From Pseudomonadota bacterium (GTDB lineage: Bacteria > Pseudomonadota > Gammaproteobacteria > Burkholderiales > Burkholderiaceae_C), in NCBI GenBank assembly GCA_030918015.1, contig JAUPTP010000222.1, positions 1 to 5,163 of the forward strand: a stretch of DNA of 5,163 nt. Direction: 5' to 3'. A program made the translations under genes and the position numbers. Below are positions 1-5,163 of the stretch, one piece after another. Under the pieces are notes generated by a model. It was not told where the DNA came from. It did not search any database and was given only the letters and a program-made list of their open reading frames with translations. Numbering within the stretch: the stretch's first letter is position 1; the number at the start of each line of letters is the position of its first letter.

Positions 1-564
1 GCCGGCGGGCAGCATCGGGTGGCCCGGTGCGACCACCGCGACCAGGGTTTCCTGGCCCAGCTCCTGGAATTCCTCGTCGGCGTCGGGGCCGGGCCGCTCG
101 AAGACCAGCGCGAGCTGCGCGCGGCCGGCGCGCACCATGGCCAGCGCGTCGGCCTGCGGCGCGGCCAGCACCTCGATCTCGAGCAGCGGATGCGTGCGCG
201 CCAGCGCCGCCAGCGCGCAGGTCCAGGGCGTGGCCGCCAGCAGCTCGGGCACCACCGCCAGCGTCAGCGCCGTCTCCAGGCCGCGGCCCAGGGCGCGGAC
301 ATGGCTGTCGAGCTGCCGGAGCTCGTCGAGCAGCCGGCGCGCCTGCGGCAGCAGCGCGTGCGCATGCGCGGTGGGCTGCGGCTCGCGGCGCTGGCGGTCG
401 AACAGCCGCATGCCCAGCTCGGCCTCGATCTGGGCGATGGTCATGCTGACGGCCGAGGGCACCCGCCCGAGCCGGCGCGCCGCGGCCGAGAAGGAGCCGA
501 GCGCCATGACCGTGACGAAGACGGTCAGCCGGTCGGTGTCGAACAGCGGTGTGGGGGCAGACAT
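1..564 (-). CDS. LysR-family transcriptional regulator (3' end beyond window)
   Basis: The visible 188 codons are the N-terminal part of a LysR-type regulator, a family of about 300 residues, so roughly the last third lies left of the window. Residues about 8-66 form the winged helix-turn-helix: the run SFSAAARRLG (24-33), the recognition-helix region PSAVSMTIAQIEAELG (36-51) and the wing entry LFDRQRR (54-60) match the family signature. The linker helix follows at about 70-95, and the effector-binding domain starts near residue 98 (LTLAVVPELLA). The usual Gly in the LTxxGxxLL stretch is Ala here (TAHAHALL, 65-72). The ATG at 564-562 is the only start: an in-frame TGA lies at 600-598 with no other start codon between. 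No clear Shine-Dalgarno precedes it. It is divergent from the SMR transporter, its most likely target (inference). The effector is unknown. Confidence 0.94.
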   Translation of the reverse strand, partial: MSAPTPLFDTDRLTVFVTVMALGSFSAAARRLGRVPSAVSMTIAQIEAELGMRLFDRQRREPQPTAHAHALLPQARRLLDELRQLDSHVRALGRGLETALTLAVVPELLAATPWTCALAALARTHPLLEIEVLAAPQADALAMVRAGRAQLALVFERPGPDADEEFQELGQETLVAVVAPGHPMLPAG

Positions 565-584
565 GTCAGCGATTCTGAAGGAAG

Positions 585-649
585 CTGACTTTTTCTTTCA
601 GTCCAGATCAAGGAAAGTGCCGCCACCGCGCGTCGTTGCGCGCACTTTC
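585..649. promoter_or_regulatory. Candidate operator region with inverted GAAAG/CTTTC half-sites
   Basis: The 101-bp gap between the divergent LysR and SMR genes is richer in A/T around 587-600 and holds several dyads. CTTTC at 595-599 faces GAAAG at 613-617, with 13 bp between them. GAAAGTGC at 613-620 is a perfect inverted repeat of GCACTTTC at 642-649. CTGA at 585-588 faces TCAG at 598-601. LysR proteins usually bind imperfect dyads in the gap shared with the divergent target gene, so these are candidate operator sites. The 613-649 repeat could instead fold in the SMR transcript as a stem just ahead of its ribosome-binding site. No convincing -35/-10 pair was found on either strand here. 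The dyads are visible; the function is inferred. Confidence 0.4.
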
Positions 650-651
650 AT

Positions 652-657
652 GGAGAG
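652..657 (+). promoter_or_regulatory. Ribosome-binding site of the SMR transporter
   Basis: GGAGAG lies 8 nt before the ATG at 666. It settles the start: a possible TTG start at 636 in the same frame has no such site and would add ten residues not found in the family. Confidence 0.75.
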
Positions 658-665
658 TCGAGTTC

Positions 666-983
666 ATGCCCTGGATCCATCTGCTGCTGGCGGCCCTGTG
701 CGAGGTCGGCTGGTCGGTCGGCATCAAGTTCACCCACGGCTTCACCCGCTTGGTGCCGAGCGTGCTGACCCTGATCGCGATGGGCCTGAGCGTGTTCTTT
801 CTCGGGCAGGCGATGAAGACGCTGCCGATGGGCACGGCCTATGCGGTCTGGACCGGCCTGGGGGCCTGCGGCACCGCGGCGCTGGGCATGCTGTTCATGG
901 GCGAGCCGGTCAGCGTGCTGCGCATCGCCAGCCTGGGGCTGATCCTGGCGGGCGTGGCGGGGCTGAAGCTGGCCGCCGGCTGA
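666..983 (+). CDS. sugE: SMR-family exporter, SugE/Gdx type (guanidinium/quaternary ammonium)
   Basis: This 105-residue inner-membrane protein has the length and order of the SugE/Gdx branch of the small multidrug resistance family. These work as antiparallel dimers that exchange protons for guanidinium or, in some members, quaternary ammonium compounds. Four hydrophobic helices are visible at about 2-20, 31-49, 57-77 and 84-103. The essential proton/substrate carboxylate is Glu13 (LCEVGWSVG). Trp16, the KFTHGF loop (21-26), Ser42, Tyr59 and Trp62 within GTAYAVWTG (56-64), and Lys101 (GLKL) match the Gdx pattern. Position 10 is Ala where Gdx members known to me have Gly. The ATG at 666 is chosen for its GGAGAG site, and the MPWI start matches E. 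coli SugE (MSWI). Its neighbour is a divergent LysR regulator. The family is very sure; the exact substrate is not shown by the sequence. Confidence 0.94.
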   Translation: MPWIHLLLAALCEVGWSVGIKFTHGFTRLVPSVLTLIAMGLSVFFLGQAMKTLPMGTAYAVWTGLGACGTAALGMLFMGEPVSVLRIASLGLILAGVAGLKLAAG

Positions 984-1002
984 AGGCAGCCCCCAGGCGG
1001 CC
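971..1002. terminator. Stem-loop at the convergent 3' ends of sugE and glnD (possible terminator)
   Basis: GGCCGCC (971-977) pairs with GGCGGCC (996-1002). The adjoining GGCTG (978-982) pairs with CAGCC (987-991) around an AAGG loop. CCCA (992-995) is left as a bulge on the 3' side. The twelve base pairs are nearly all G-C and take in the last codons and stop of sugE. No run of T follows on either strand, so it is not a textbook intrinsic terminator. It could pause polymerase or protect 3' ends for both convergent transcripts. The strong GC bias makes chance stems common here. Confidence 0.35.
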
Positions 1003-1010
1003 CCCAGGCG
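989..1010. repeat. Two tandem copies of an 11-bp repeat
   Basis: GCCCCCAGGCG occurs twice back to back, at 989-999 and 1000-1010, without mismatch. It sits in the 36-bp gap between the convergent sugE and glnD genes. It looks like a simple duplication by slippage. It supplies part of the 3' arm of the stem-loop over the sugE stop. Confidence 0.85.
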
Positions 1011-1019
1011 AGGGCGCGC

Positions 1020-3686
1020 TCAGGCCAGCGCGTCGAGCAGCTCGGTCTCGAACTCGATCTGGCTGCGGTTGTGCTGCAGCACCGCGCCGTCGACCAGGAA
1101 GGTGTCCTCGACCCGCTCGCCCAGCGTGCTGATCTTGGCCAGCTGCAGGTTGACCTGGTGGCGCGCCAGCACCCGCGCGACGCTGTAGAGCAGGCCCGAG
1201 CGGTCGCTGGCCGAGACCGACAGCACCCAGCGCTGGGCGCGTTCGTCCGGCCGCAGCAGCACCCGCGGCGAGATCGGGAAGGACTTCACCCGACGCGACA
1301 GCCGCCCGCGTCCCGGCTCGGGCAGCGGGCCCTCCTCGGTCAGCGTGGCGGTGAGCTGGTGCTCCACCAGCGCGATCAGGTCACGGTAGGCCTGGTCGAA
1401 GAAGGGCGTGATCACCTGGAAGGTGTCGAGCGCATAGCCGGCGCGGGTGGTGTGCACCCGCGCGTCGAGGATGCTGAACTGCGCCGCGTCGAAGTAGCCG
1501 CAGATGCGCGCGAACAGGTCCTGGCGGTCGGGCGCGTAGACCAGCACCTGCAGCCCTTCGCCCACCGGAGAGAGCCGGGCGCTGACCAGCGGCGTGGGGC
1601 TGCCGGTCCGTCGGTTGAGCGCCCGCGCATGCCAGGCGATCTCGTTGCTGTCGTGGCGGGCGAAGTAGTTGAGGTCGAGCGTCTTCCACAGCGCCTCCTC
1701 GGCGCCGGGCAGCATCGAGTAGAGCGCCAGCATCTGGCGCGACTCCTGCTTGCGCAGCTCGATCTCGGCGTCCATCTGCGGCTTGGCGCCGCCCAGCGCG
1801 CGCAGCGTGGCGCGGAACAGGTCCTCGAGCAGCTTGCCCTTCCAGGCGTTCCAGACCTTCGGGCTGGTGCCGCGGATGTCGGCCACCGTCAGCAGGTAGA
1901 GCGCGGTGAGCCGGCGCGGATCGCGCACATGCGCGGCGAAGGCGTCGATCACGTCCGGATCCGACAGGTCTTCCTTCTGCGCCACGCGCGACATCGTCAG
2001 GTGTTCCTTGACCAGGAACTCGATGAGGCGCGCGTCCTCCCGGTCGATGCCGTGGTCGCGGCAGAAGCGGCGCACCTCGACGGCGCCCAGCTCGGAGTGG
2101 TCGCCGCCGCGCCCCTTGGCCACGTCATGGAAGAGCGCGGCCACATACAGCAGCCACGGCTTGTCCCAGTGCGCGGCCAGCTGCGAGCAGAACGGGTACT
2201 CGTGGGTGTGCTCGGCGATGAAGAAGCGGCGCACGTTGCGCAGCACCATCATGATGTGCTGGTCCACGGTGTAGACGTGGAACAGGTCGTGCTGCATCTG
2301 CCCGACGATCTTGCGGAACACCCACAGGTAGCGGCCGAGCACCGAGGTGTCGTTCATCAGCCGGAAGACGTGGGTGTGGCCCTGCGGCTGCTGCAGGATG
2401 GCCATGAAGGTGGCGCGGTTGACCGGATCGGCGCGGAACTTGGCGTCCATCAGCTCGCGTGCGTTGTACAGCGCGCGCAGCGTGCGCGCCGACAGGCCCT
2501 TGCAGCCGTGGCTGCGCTGGAAGACCAGGAAGGTCTGCAGGATGGCGTGCGGGTCGCGCTGGTAGAGGTCGTCGCTGGCGACCTCGATCAGGCCGCCGCG
2601 GTCGAAGAAGCGCTCGTCGATGGCGCGCATCGGCGCATCGCGCGAGCCGTCCACATGCTCCTCGATGCCCAGCATCAGGATCTGGTTGAGCTGCACCACC
2701 GCCTTGGCCGCCCAGTAGTAGCGGCGCATCAGCGCCTCGCTGGCGCGCCGCTCGGGGGTGGAGGCGTAGCCGAAGCTCTCGGCCACGGCCGTCTGCAGGT
2801 CGAAGACCAGGCGGTCCTCGCGCCGGCCGGCGATGGTGTGCAGCCGCGCGCGGATCAGGCGCAGCAGGCCCTCGTTGCGCTGCAGCTGCGTGGCCTCGAA
2901 GCGGGTGATCAGCCCCTTCTTGGCCAGCTCGGCCCACGAGCGGCCCAGGCCCGCGCCCTGCGCCACCCAGCGCACCACCTGCAGGTCGCGCAGGCCGCCC
3001 GGGCTTTCCTTGCAGTTGGGCTCCAGCGAGTACGGGGTGTTCTCGTACTTGACGTGGCGCTGCTGCATCTCGAGCGACTTGGCGCGCAGGAAGGCGGCCG
3101 GGTCGAGCACGTCGGTGGTCCAGCGCCGGAACTGGTCGAAGAGCCGGCGCGTGCCGCACAGGAAGCGGGCCTCGAGCAGCGCGGTCTGCACCGTGACGTC
3201 GGCGCGGGCCTCGGCCACGCACTCGTCGACGGTGCGCACGCTCGAGCCGATCTCCAGGCCGATGTCCCAGCACGCGGTGATGAAGGCCTCGACCCCGGCG
3301 CGGCGTGGGTCGGGCGGGGTGGCGGCGTCGCGCGCCGGGCCTGCGGGCTCGGCCATGTCCTCGGGCAGCAGCACCAGCACGTCGACATCCGAGTGCGGGT
3401 AGAGCTCGCCGCGGCCGTAGCCGCCGACGGCCACCAGCGCGGCGCCGCGCGGCAGCTCGCCCTGCTGCCAGAGCTGGGTGATGACGCCGTCGACATGCTG
3501 GCAGAGCTGGCGCACCAGCTGCGAGGCCGCCGGCACCGTGGCCGGGCCGTCGCGGAACTGGCGGATGAGCGCCTGCTTGCCCTCGCGCATCAGGCGGCGC
3601 AGTTCCGGCAGCGGCAGGGTCGGAACGTCGGCGCGACGCTCCGGGGAGGGGCAGGCCGGGGTCGAGGCCATCGCGCGGGACGTCAC
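1020..3686 (-). CDS. glnD: Bifunctional PII uridylyltransferase / uridylyl-removing enzyme GlnD
   Basis: GlnD is the cytoplasmic nitrogen sensor: it adds UMP to PII proteins when glutamine is low and removes it when glutamine is high, which then sets glutamine synthetase activity and NtrBC signalling. All parts are present in 888 residues (E. coli has 890). The nucleotidyltransferase domain has GGYGRGE (88-94) and the metal-binding SDVD (99-102). The GlnD linker/helical region follows. The HD hydrolase domain has His477, LFHDVAKG with His520-Asp521, His530 and a later Asp603. Two C-terminal ACT domains lie at about 712-780 and 820-886. An Ala/Pro-rich stretch (about 111-131) interrupts the transferase domain. 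The GTG at 3686 is preferred: GAGG lies 6 nt before it and overlaps the map stop codon, while the ATG at 3671 (883 residues) has no such site. It is the second gene of the map-glnD operon, probably translationally coupled. Confidence 0.98.
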   Translation of the reverse strand: MTSRAMASTPACPSPERRADVPTLPLPELRRLMREGKQALIRQFRDGPATVPAASQLVRQLCQHVDGVITQLWQQGELPRGAALVAVGGYGRGELYPHSDVDVLVLLPEDMAEPAGPARDAATPPDPRRAGVEAFITACWDIGLEIGSSVRTVDECVAEARADVTVQTALLEARFLCGTRRLFDQFRRWTTDVLDPAAFLRAKSLEMQQRHVKYENTPYSLEPNCKESPGGLRDLQVVRWVAQGAGLGRSWAELAKKGLITRFEATQLQRNEGLLRLIRARLHTIAGRREDRLVFDLQTAVAESFGYASTPERRASEALMRRYYWAAKAVVQLNQILMLGIEEHVDGSRDAPMRAIDERFFDRGGLIEVASDDLYQRDPHAILQTFLVFQRSHGCKGLSARTLRALYNARELMDAKFRADPVNRATFMAILQQPQGHTHVFRLMNDTSVLGRYLWVFRKIVGQMQHDLFHVYTVDQHIMMVLRNVRRFFIAEHTHEYPFCSQLAAHWDKPWLLYVAALFHDVAKGRGGDHSELGAVEVRRFCRDHGIDREDARLIEFLVKEHLTMSRVAQKEDLSDPDVIDAFAAHVRDPRRLTALYLLTVADIRGTSPKVWNAWKGKLLEDLFRATLRALGGAKPQMDAEIELRKQESRQMLALYSMLPGAEEALWKTLDLNYFARHDSNEIAWHARALNRRTGSPTPLVSARLSPVGEGLQVLVYAPDRQDLFARICGYFDAAQFSILDARVHTTRAGYALDTFQVITPFFDQAYRDLIALVEHQLTATLTEEGPLPEPGRGRLSRRVKSFPISPRVLLRPDERAQRWVLSVSASDRSGLLYSVARVLARHQVNLQLAKISTLGERVEDTFLVDGAVLQHNRSQIEFETELLDALA

Positions 3687-3692
3687 CGGGCG

Positions 3693-3697
3693 CCTCA
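3693..3697 (-). promoter_or_regulatory. Shine-Dalgarno of glnD overlapping the map stop codon
   Basis: On the minus strand TGAGG holds both the TGA stop of map (3697-3695) and a GAGG ribosome-binding site (3696-3693). The GTG start of glnD follows 6 nt later. A ribosome finishing map would stop on the glnD site, which suggests translational coupling. It also favours GTG 3686 over ATG 3671. Confidence 0.65.
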
Positions 3698-4507
3698 GCA
3701 GCGTGTCGTGGTGATGAAGGACGGCAGCGGCGGGCTGCCCTCCGAGAGGGTCAGCACCTCATAGCCGGTCTCGGTCACGACCAGGGTGTGTTCCCACTGC
3801 GCCGACAGCGAGCGGTCCTTGGTGACGATGGTCCAGCCGTCGCCGCCTTCCTTGATCTCGCGCCGGCCGGCGTTGACCATCGGCTCGATGGTGAAGACCA
3901 TGCCGGGCTTGAGCTCGTCGAGCGTGCCGGGGCGGCCATAGTGCAGGATCTGCGGCTCCTCGTGGAACTTGCGCCCGATGCCGTGGCCGCAGAACTCGCG
4001 CACCACCGACAGGCCCTGGTTCTCGATGAAGGTCTGGATCGCGTTGCCGATGTCGCCCAGGCGCGCGCCGGGCTTGACCTTCTGGATGCCCTTCCACATT
4101 GCCTCGTAGGTGAGGGCGCACAGGCGCCTGGCCGCGATCGAGCCCTCGCCGACGACGAACATGCGGCTGGTGTCGCCGTGCCAGCCGTCCTTGATGACGG
4201 TGATGTCCAGGTTGACGATGTCGCCGTTCTTCAGCGGCTTGTCGCTGGGGATGCCGTGGCAGATGACCTGGTTGACCGAGGTGCAGATCGATTTCGGATA
4301 GGGCTTGTAGCCCGGCGGCTGGTAGTTCAGCGGCGCAGGAATGGCCTTCTGCACGTTCACGATGTGGTCGTGCGCGATGCGGTCGAGCTCGTTGGTGGTC
4401 ACGCCGGGACGGACGTGCGGCGTGAGGATGTCCAGGACTTCGGAGGCGAGGCGGCAGGCCGTGCGCATCGCCTCGATGTCTGCGGCGGTCTTGATCGTGA
4501 TCGACAT
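3695..4507 (-). CDS. map: Type I methionine aminopeptidase
   Basis: This essential cytoplasmic metalloenzyme removes the initiator Met from new proteins when the second residue is small. The 270 residues form a single pita-bread domain, close to the 264 of E. coli. The five metal ligands can be placed: Asp101 (VNLDITV), Asp112 ([10 protein letters not shown]), His175 ([12 protein letters not shown]), Glu208 (FTIEPM) and Glu239 (QWEHTLVV). The catalytic-site His84 (VICHGIP) and His182 are present too. No N-terminal zinc-finger extension is seen, so it is the short bacterial form. The ATG at 4507 is the only start, since TAA lies in frame 12 nt upstream. No Shine-Dalgarno lies in the TAATCGCCCACC leader, and a -10-like GATAAT ends 8 nt before the ATG, so translation may be leaderless (inference). 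It is the first gene of the map-glnD operon and divergent from an oxidoreductase gene 20 bp away. Confidence 0.98.
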   Translation of the reverse strand: MSITIKTAADIEAMRTACRLASEVLDILTPHVRPGVTTNELDRIAHDHIVNVQKAIPAPLNYQPPGYKPYPKSICTSVNQVICHGIPSDKPLKNGDIVNLDITVIKDGWHGDTSRMFVVGEGSIAARRLCALTYEAMWKGIQKVKPGARLGDIGNAIQTFIENQGLSVVREFCGHGIGRKFHEEPQILHYGRPGTLDELKPGMVFTIEPMVNAGRREIKEGGDGWTIVTKDRSLSAQWEHTLVVTETGYEVLTLSEGSPPLPSFITTTRC

Positions 4508-4527
4508 GGTGGGCGATTATCGCATCC
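4491..4527. promoter_or_regulatory. Candidate overlapping divergent promoters for map and the oxidoreductase
   Basis: The 20-bp gap 4508-4527 is centred on GCGAT-T-ATCGC (4513-4523), an 11-bp odd palindrome. Toward map (minus strand) it gives an extended -10, TGC-GATAAT (4524-4516). The TATAAT-like hexamer matches at five of six positions, has no good -35, and points to a start near 4510-4507, at the map ATG. Toward the oxidoreductase (plus strand) it gives GATTAT (4515-4520, four of six) with TTGATC (4491-4496) as a -35 at 18-bp spacing. The predicted start is about 4527, next to the ATG at 4528. The sequence matches are seen directly; promoter activity and start sites are inferred. Confidence 0.5.
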
Positions 4528-5163
4528 ATGGACAACATCGATACCCTGGTGGTCGGCGCGGGCGTGGTGGGGCTGGCCGCGGCGCGCGCGCTGGCGCAGG
4601 CCGGCCGCGAGGTGGTCGTCGCCGAGGCGCGCGAGGCCTTCGGCACCGTCACCAGCGCACGCAGCAGCGAGGTGATCCACGCCGGGCTCTATGACCCGAG
4701 CGGCTCGCTCAAGGCGCGGCTGTGCGTGCGCGGGCGCGAGCTGCTCTACGCCTTCTGCGCCGAGCGCGGCATCGCGCACCGGCGCTGCGGCAAGCTGATC
4801 GTCGCCACGTCCGAGGCGCAGCTCGGCCGGCTCGACGCGCTGCAGGCCCAGGCGCAGGCCAACGGCGTGCACGATCTGCAGCGCCTGAGCGGCGCGCAGG
4901 CGCGCGCGATGGAGCCCGCGCTGGCCTGCGTGGCCGCGCTGTGGTCGCCCTCGACCGGCATCGTCGACAGCCACGGCCTGATGCTGGCGCTGCTGGCCGA
5001 TGCCGAGGCCGCCGGCGCGGTGCTGGCGCTGAAGTCGCCGGTGCAGGCCCTTGACGCGATCGACGCCGGCCGCGGCGGCTACCGGGTGACGATCGCCGGC
5101 GAGACGCTGCAGGTGCGCCGGCTGGTCAACGCCGCCGGGCTGGCCGCGCCCGAGCTGGCCGCG
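4528..5163 (+). CDS. FAD-dependent oxidoreductase, DAO / L-2-hydroxyglutarate oxidase-like (3' end beyond window)
   Basis: The visible 212 residues are the N-terminal part of a DAO-superfamily flavoenzyme; members are usually about 370-400 residues. The dinucleotide-binding Rossmann fold opens at once: [17 protein letters not shown] (7-23), with the ribose-binding acidic residue Glu33 at the end of the second strand (VVVAEA). [21 protein letters not shown] (46-66), CGKLIVATS (87-95) and [11 protein letters not shown] (142-152) resemble LhgO/L2HGDH, which oxidises L-2-hydroxyglutarate to 2-oxoglutarate. NAAG (201-204) is the second flavin-contact motif. The family motif I recall as NSxVIHAGxYY is [11 protein letters not shown] here, so the substrate is not certain and another 2-hydroxy or amino acid is possible. 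The ATG at 4528 is the only ATG, as TGA lies in frame at 4498-4500. There is no Shine-Dalgarno just upstream, which suggests a leaderless or very short leader. The C-terminal half is not visible. Confidence 0.92.
   Translation, partial: MDNIDTLVVGAGVVGLAAARALAQAGREVVVAEAREAFGTVTSARSSEVIHAGLYDPSGSLKARLCVRGRELLYAFCAERGIAHRRCGKLIVATSEAQLGRLDALQAQAQANGVHDLQRLSGAQARAMEPALACVAALWSPSTGIVDSHGLMLALLADAEAAGAVLALKSPVQALDAIDAGRGGYRVTIAGETLQVRRLVNAAGLAAPELAA

Noticed and set aside
19..588. A 189-codon plus-strand frame opposite the LysR gene
   Set aside because: The minus strand shows a clear LysR helix-turn-helix; this frame has no domain and looks like an antisense shadow.
636..665. A TTG start extending sugE by ten residues
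   Set aside because: The extension falls within the inverted repeat and has no ribosome-binding site; the ATG at 666 has GGAGAG at 8 nt and matches the family N-terminus.
608..835. A 75-codon minus-strand frame opposite the sugE 5' half
   Set aside because: It has no recognisable motif, lies opposite a well-supported gene and spans the candidate operator.
137..1132. A 331-codon plus-strand frame spanning the LysR gene, the intergenic gap and sugE
   Set aside because: It overlaps three convincing features in other frames, has Ser/Arg/Ala-rich low-information sequence, and no ribosome-binding site.
1071..3764. An 897-codon open frame on the plus strand opposite almost all of glnD
   Set aside because: Long antisense frames arise readily in GC-rich genes. 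The product is rich in Ala, Arg, Gln, His, Leu and Val with no recognisable domain, while the minus strand encodes a full GlnD with all catalytic motifs.
3788..4675. A 295-codon plus-strand frame opposite map
   Set aside because: It is a shadow of map and of the oxidoreductase start; its composition is that of antisense GC-rich DNA and it crosses the divergent promoter gap.
3759..4974. Overlapping minus-strand frames (3759-4652 and 4399-4974) across map and the oxidoreductase
   Set aside because: They are out of frame with map and antisense to the FAD-binding motifs; their composition is shadow-like.

Overview
The window is GC-rich, densely packed bacterial chromosome. The codons end mostly in G or C, and the map-glnD pair and the protein sequences look proteobacterial, most like Burkholderiales (Betaproteobacteria) of the Rubrivivax/Leptothrix kind. 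That placement rests on gene order and sequence feel, not on a search. There are five protein-coding genes, two of them cut by the window edges. I see no RNA genes, mobile elements or CRISPR arrays.

Left block (1-983): a LysR-type regulator reads leftward and out of the window. It is divergent from a short four-helix SMR transporter of the SugE/Gdx type (guanidinium or quaternary ammonium export). The 101 bp between them hold inverted GAAAG/CTTTC half-sites that could be the regulator's operator, so the pair looks like a local regulator-plus-exporter cassette. A stem-loop overlapping the transporter's stop codon and an 11-bp tandem repeat fill the 36-bp gap to the convergent glnD.

Central block (1020-4507): map (methionine aminopeptidase) and glnD (PII uridylyltransferase/uridylyl-removing enzyme) form a leftward two-gene operon. 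The glnD ribosome-binding site overlaps the map stop codon. This joins a housekeeping N-terminal processing enzyme to the main sensor of nitrogen status, an arrangement known from other Proteobacteria.

Right block (4528-5163): an FAD-dependent oxidoreductase of the DAO/L-2-hydroxyglutarate oxidase type runs rightward off the window. Only 20 bp separate its ATG from the map ATG. That gap holds a near-perfect palindrome, GCGAT-T-ATCGC, which carries a -10-like element on each strand. Both are placed so that the transcripts would start at, or within a few bases of, the start codons. This compact, symmetric, probably leaderless divergent promoter is the most interesting structure here. I found no clearly novel multi-gene system.
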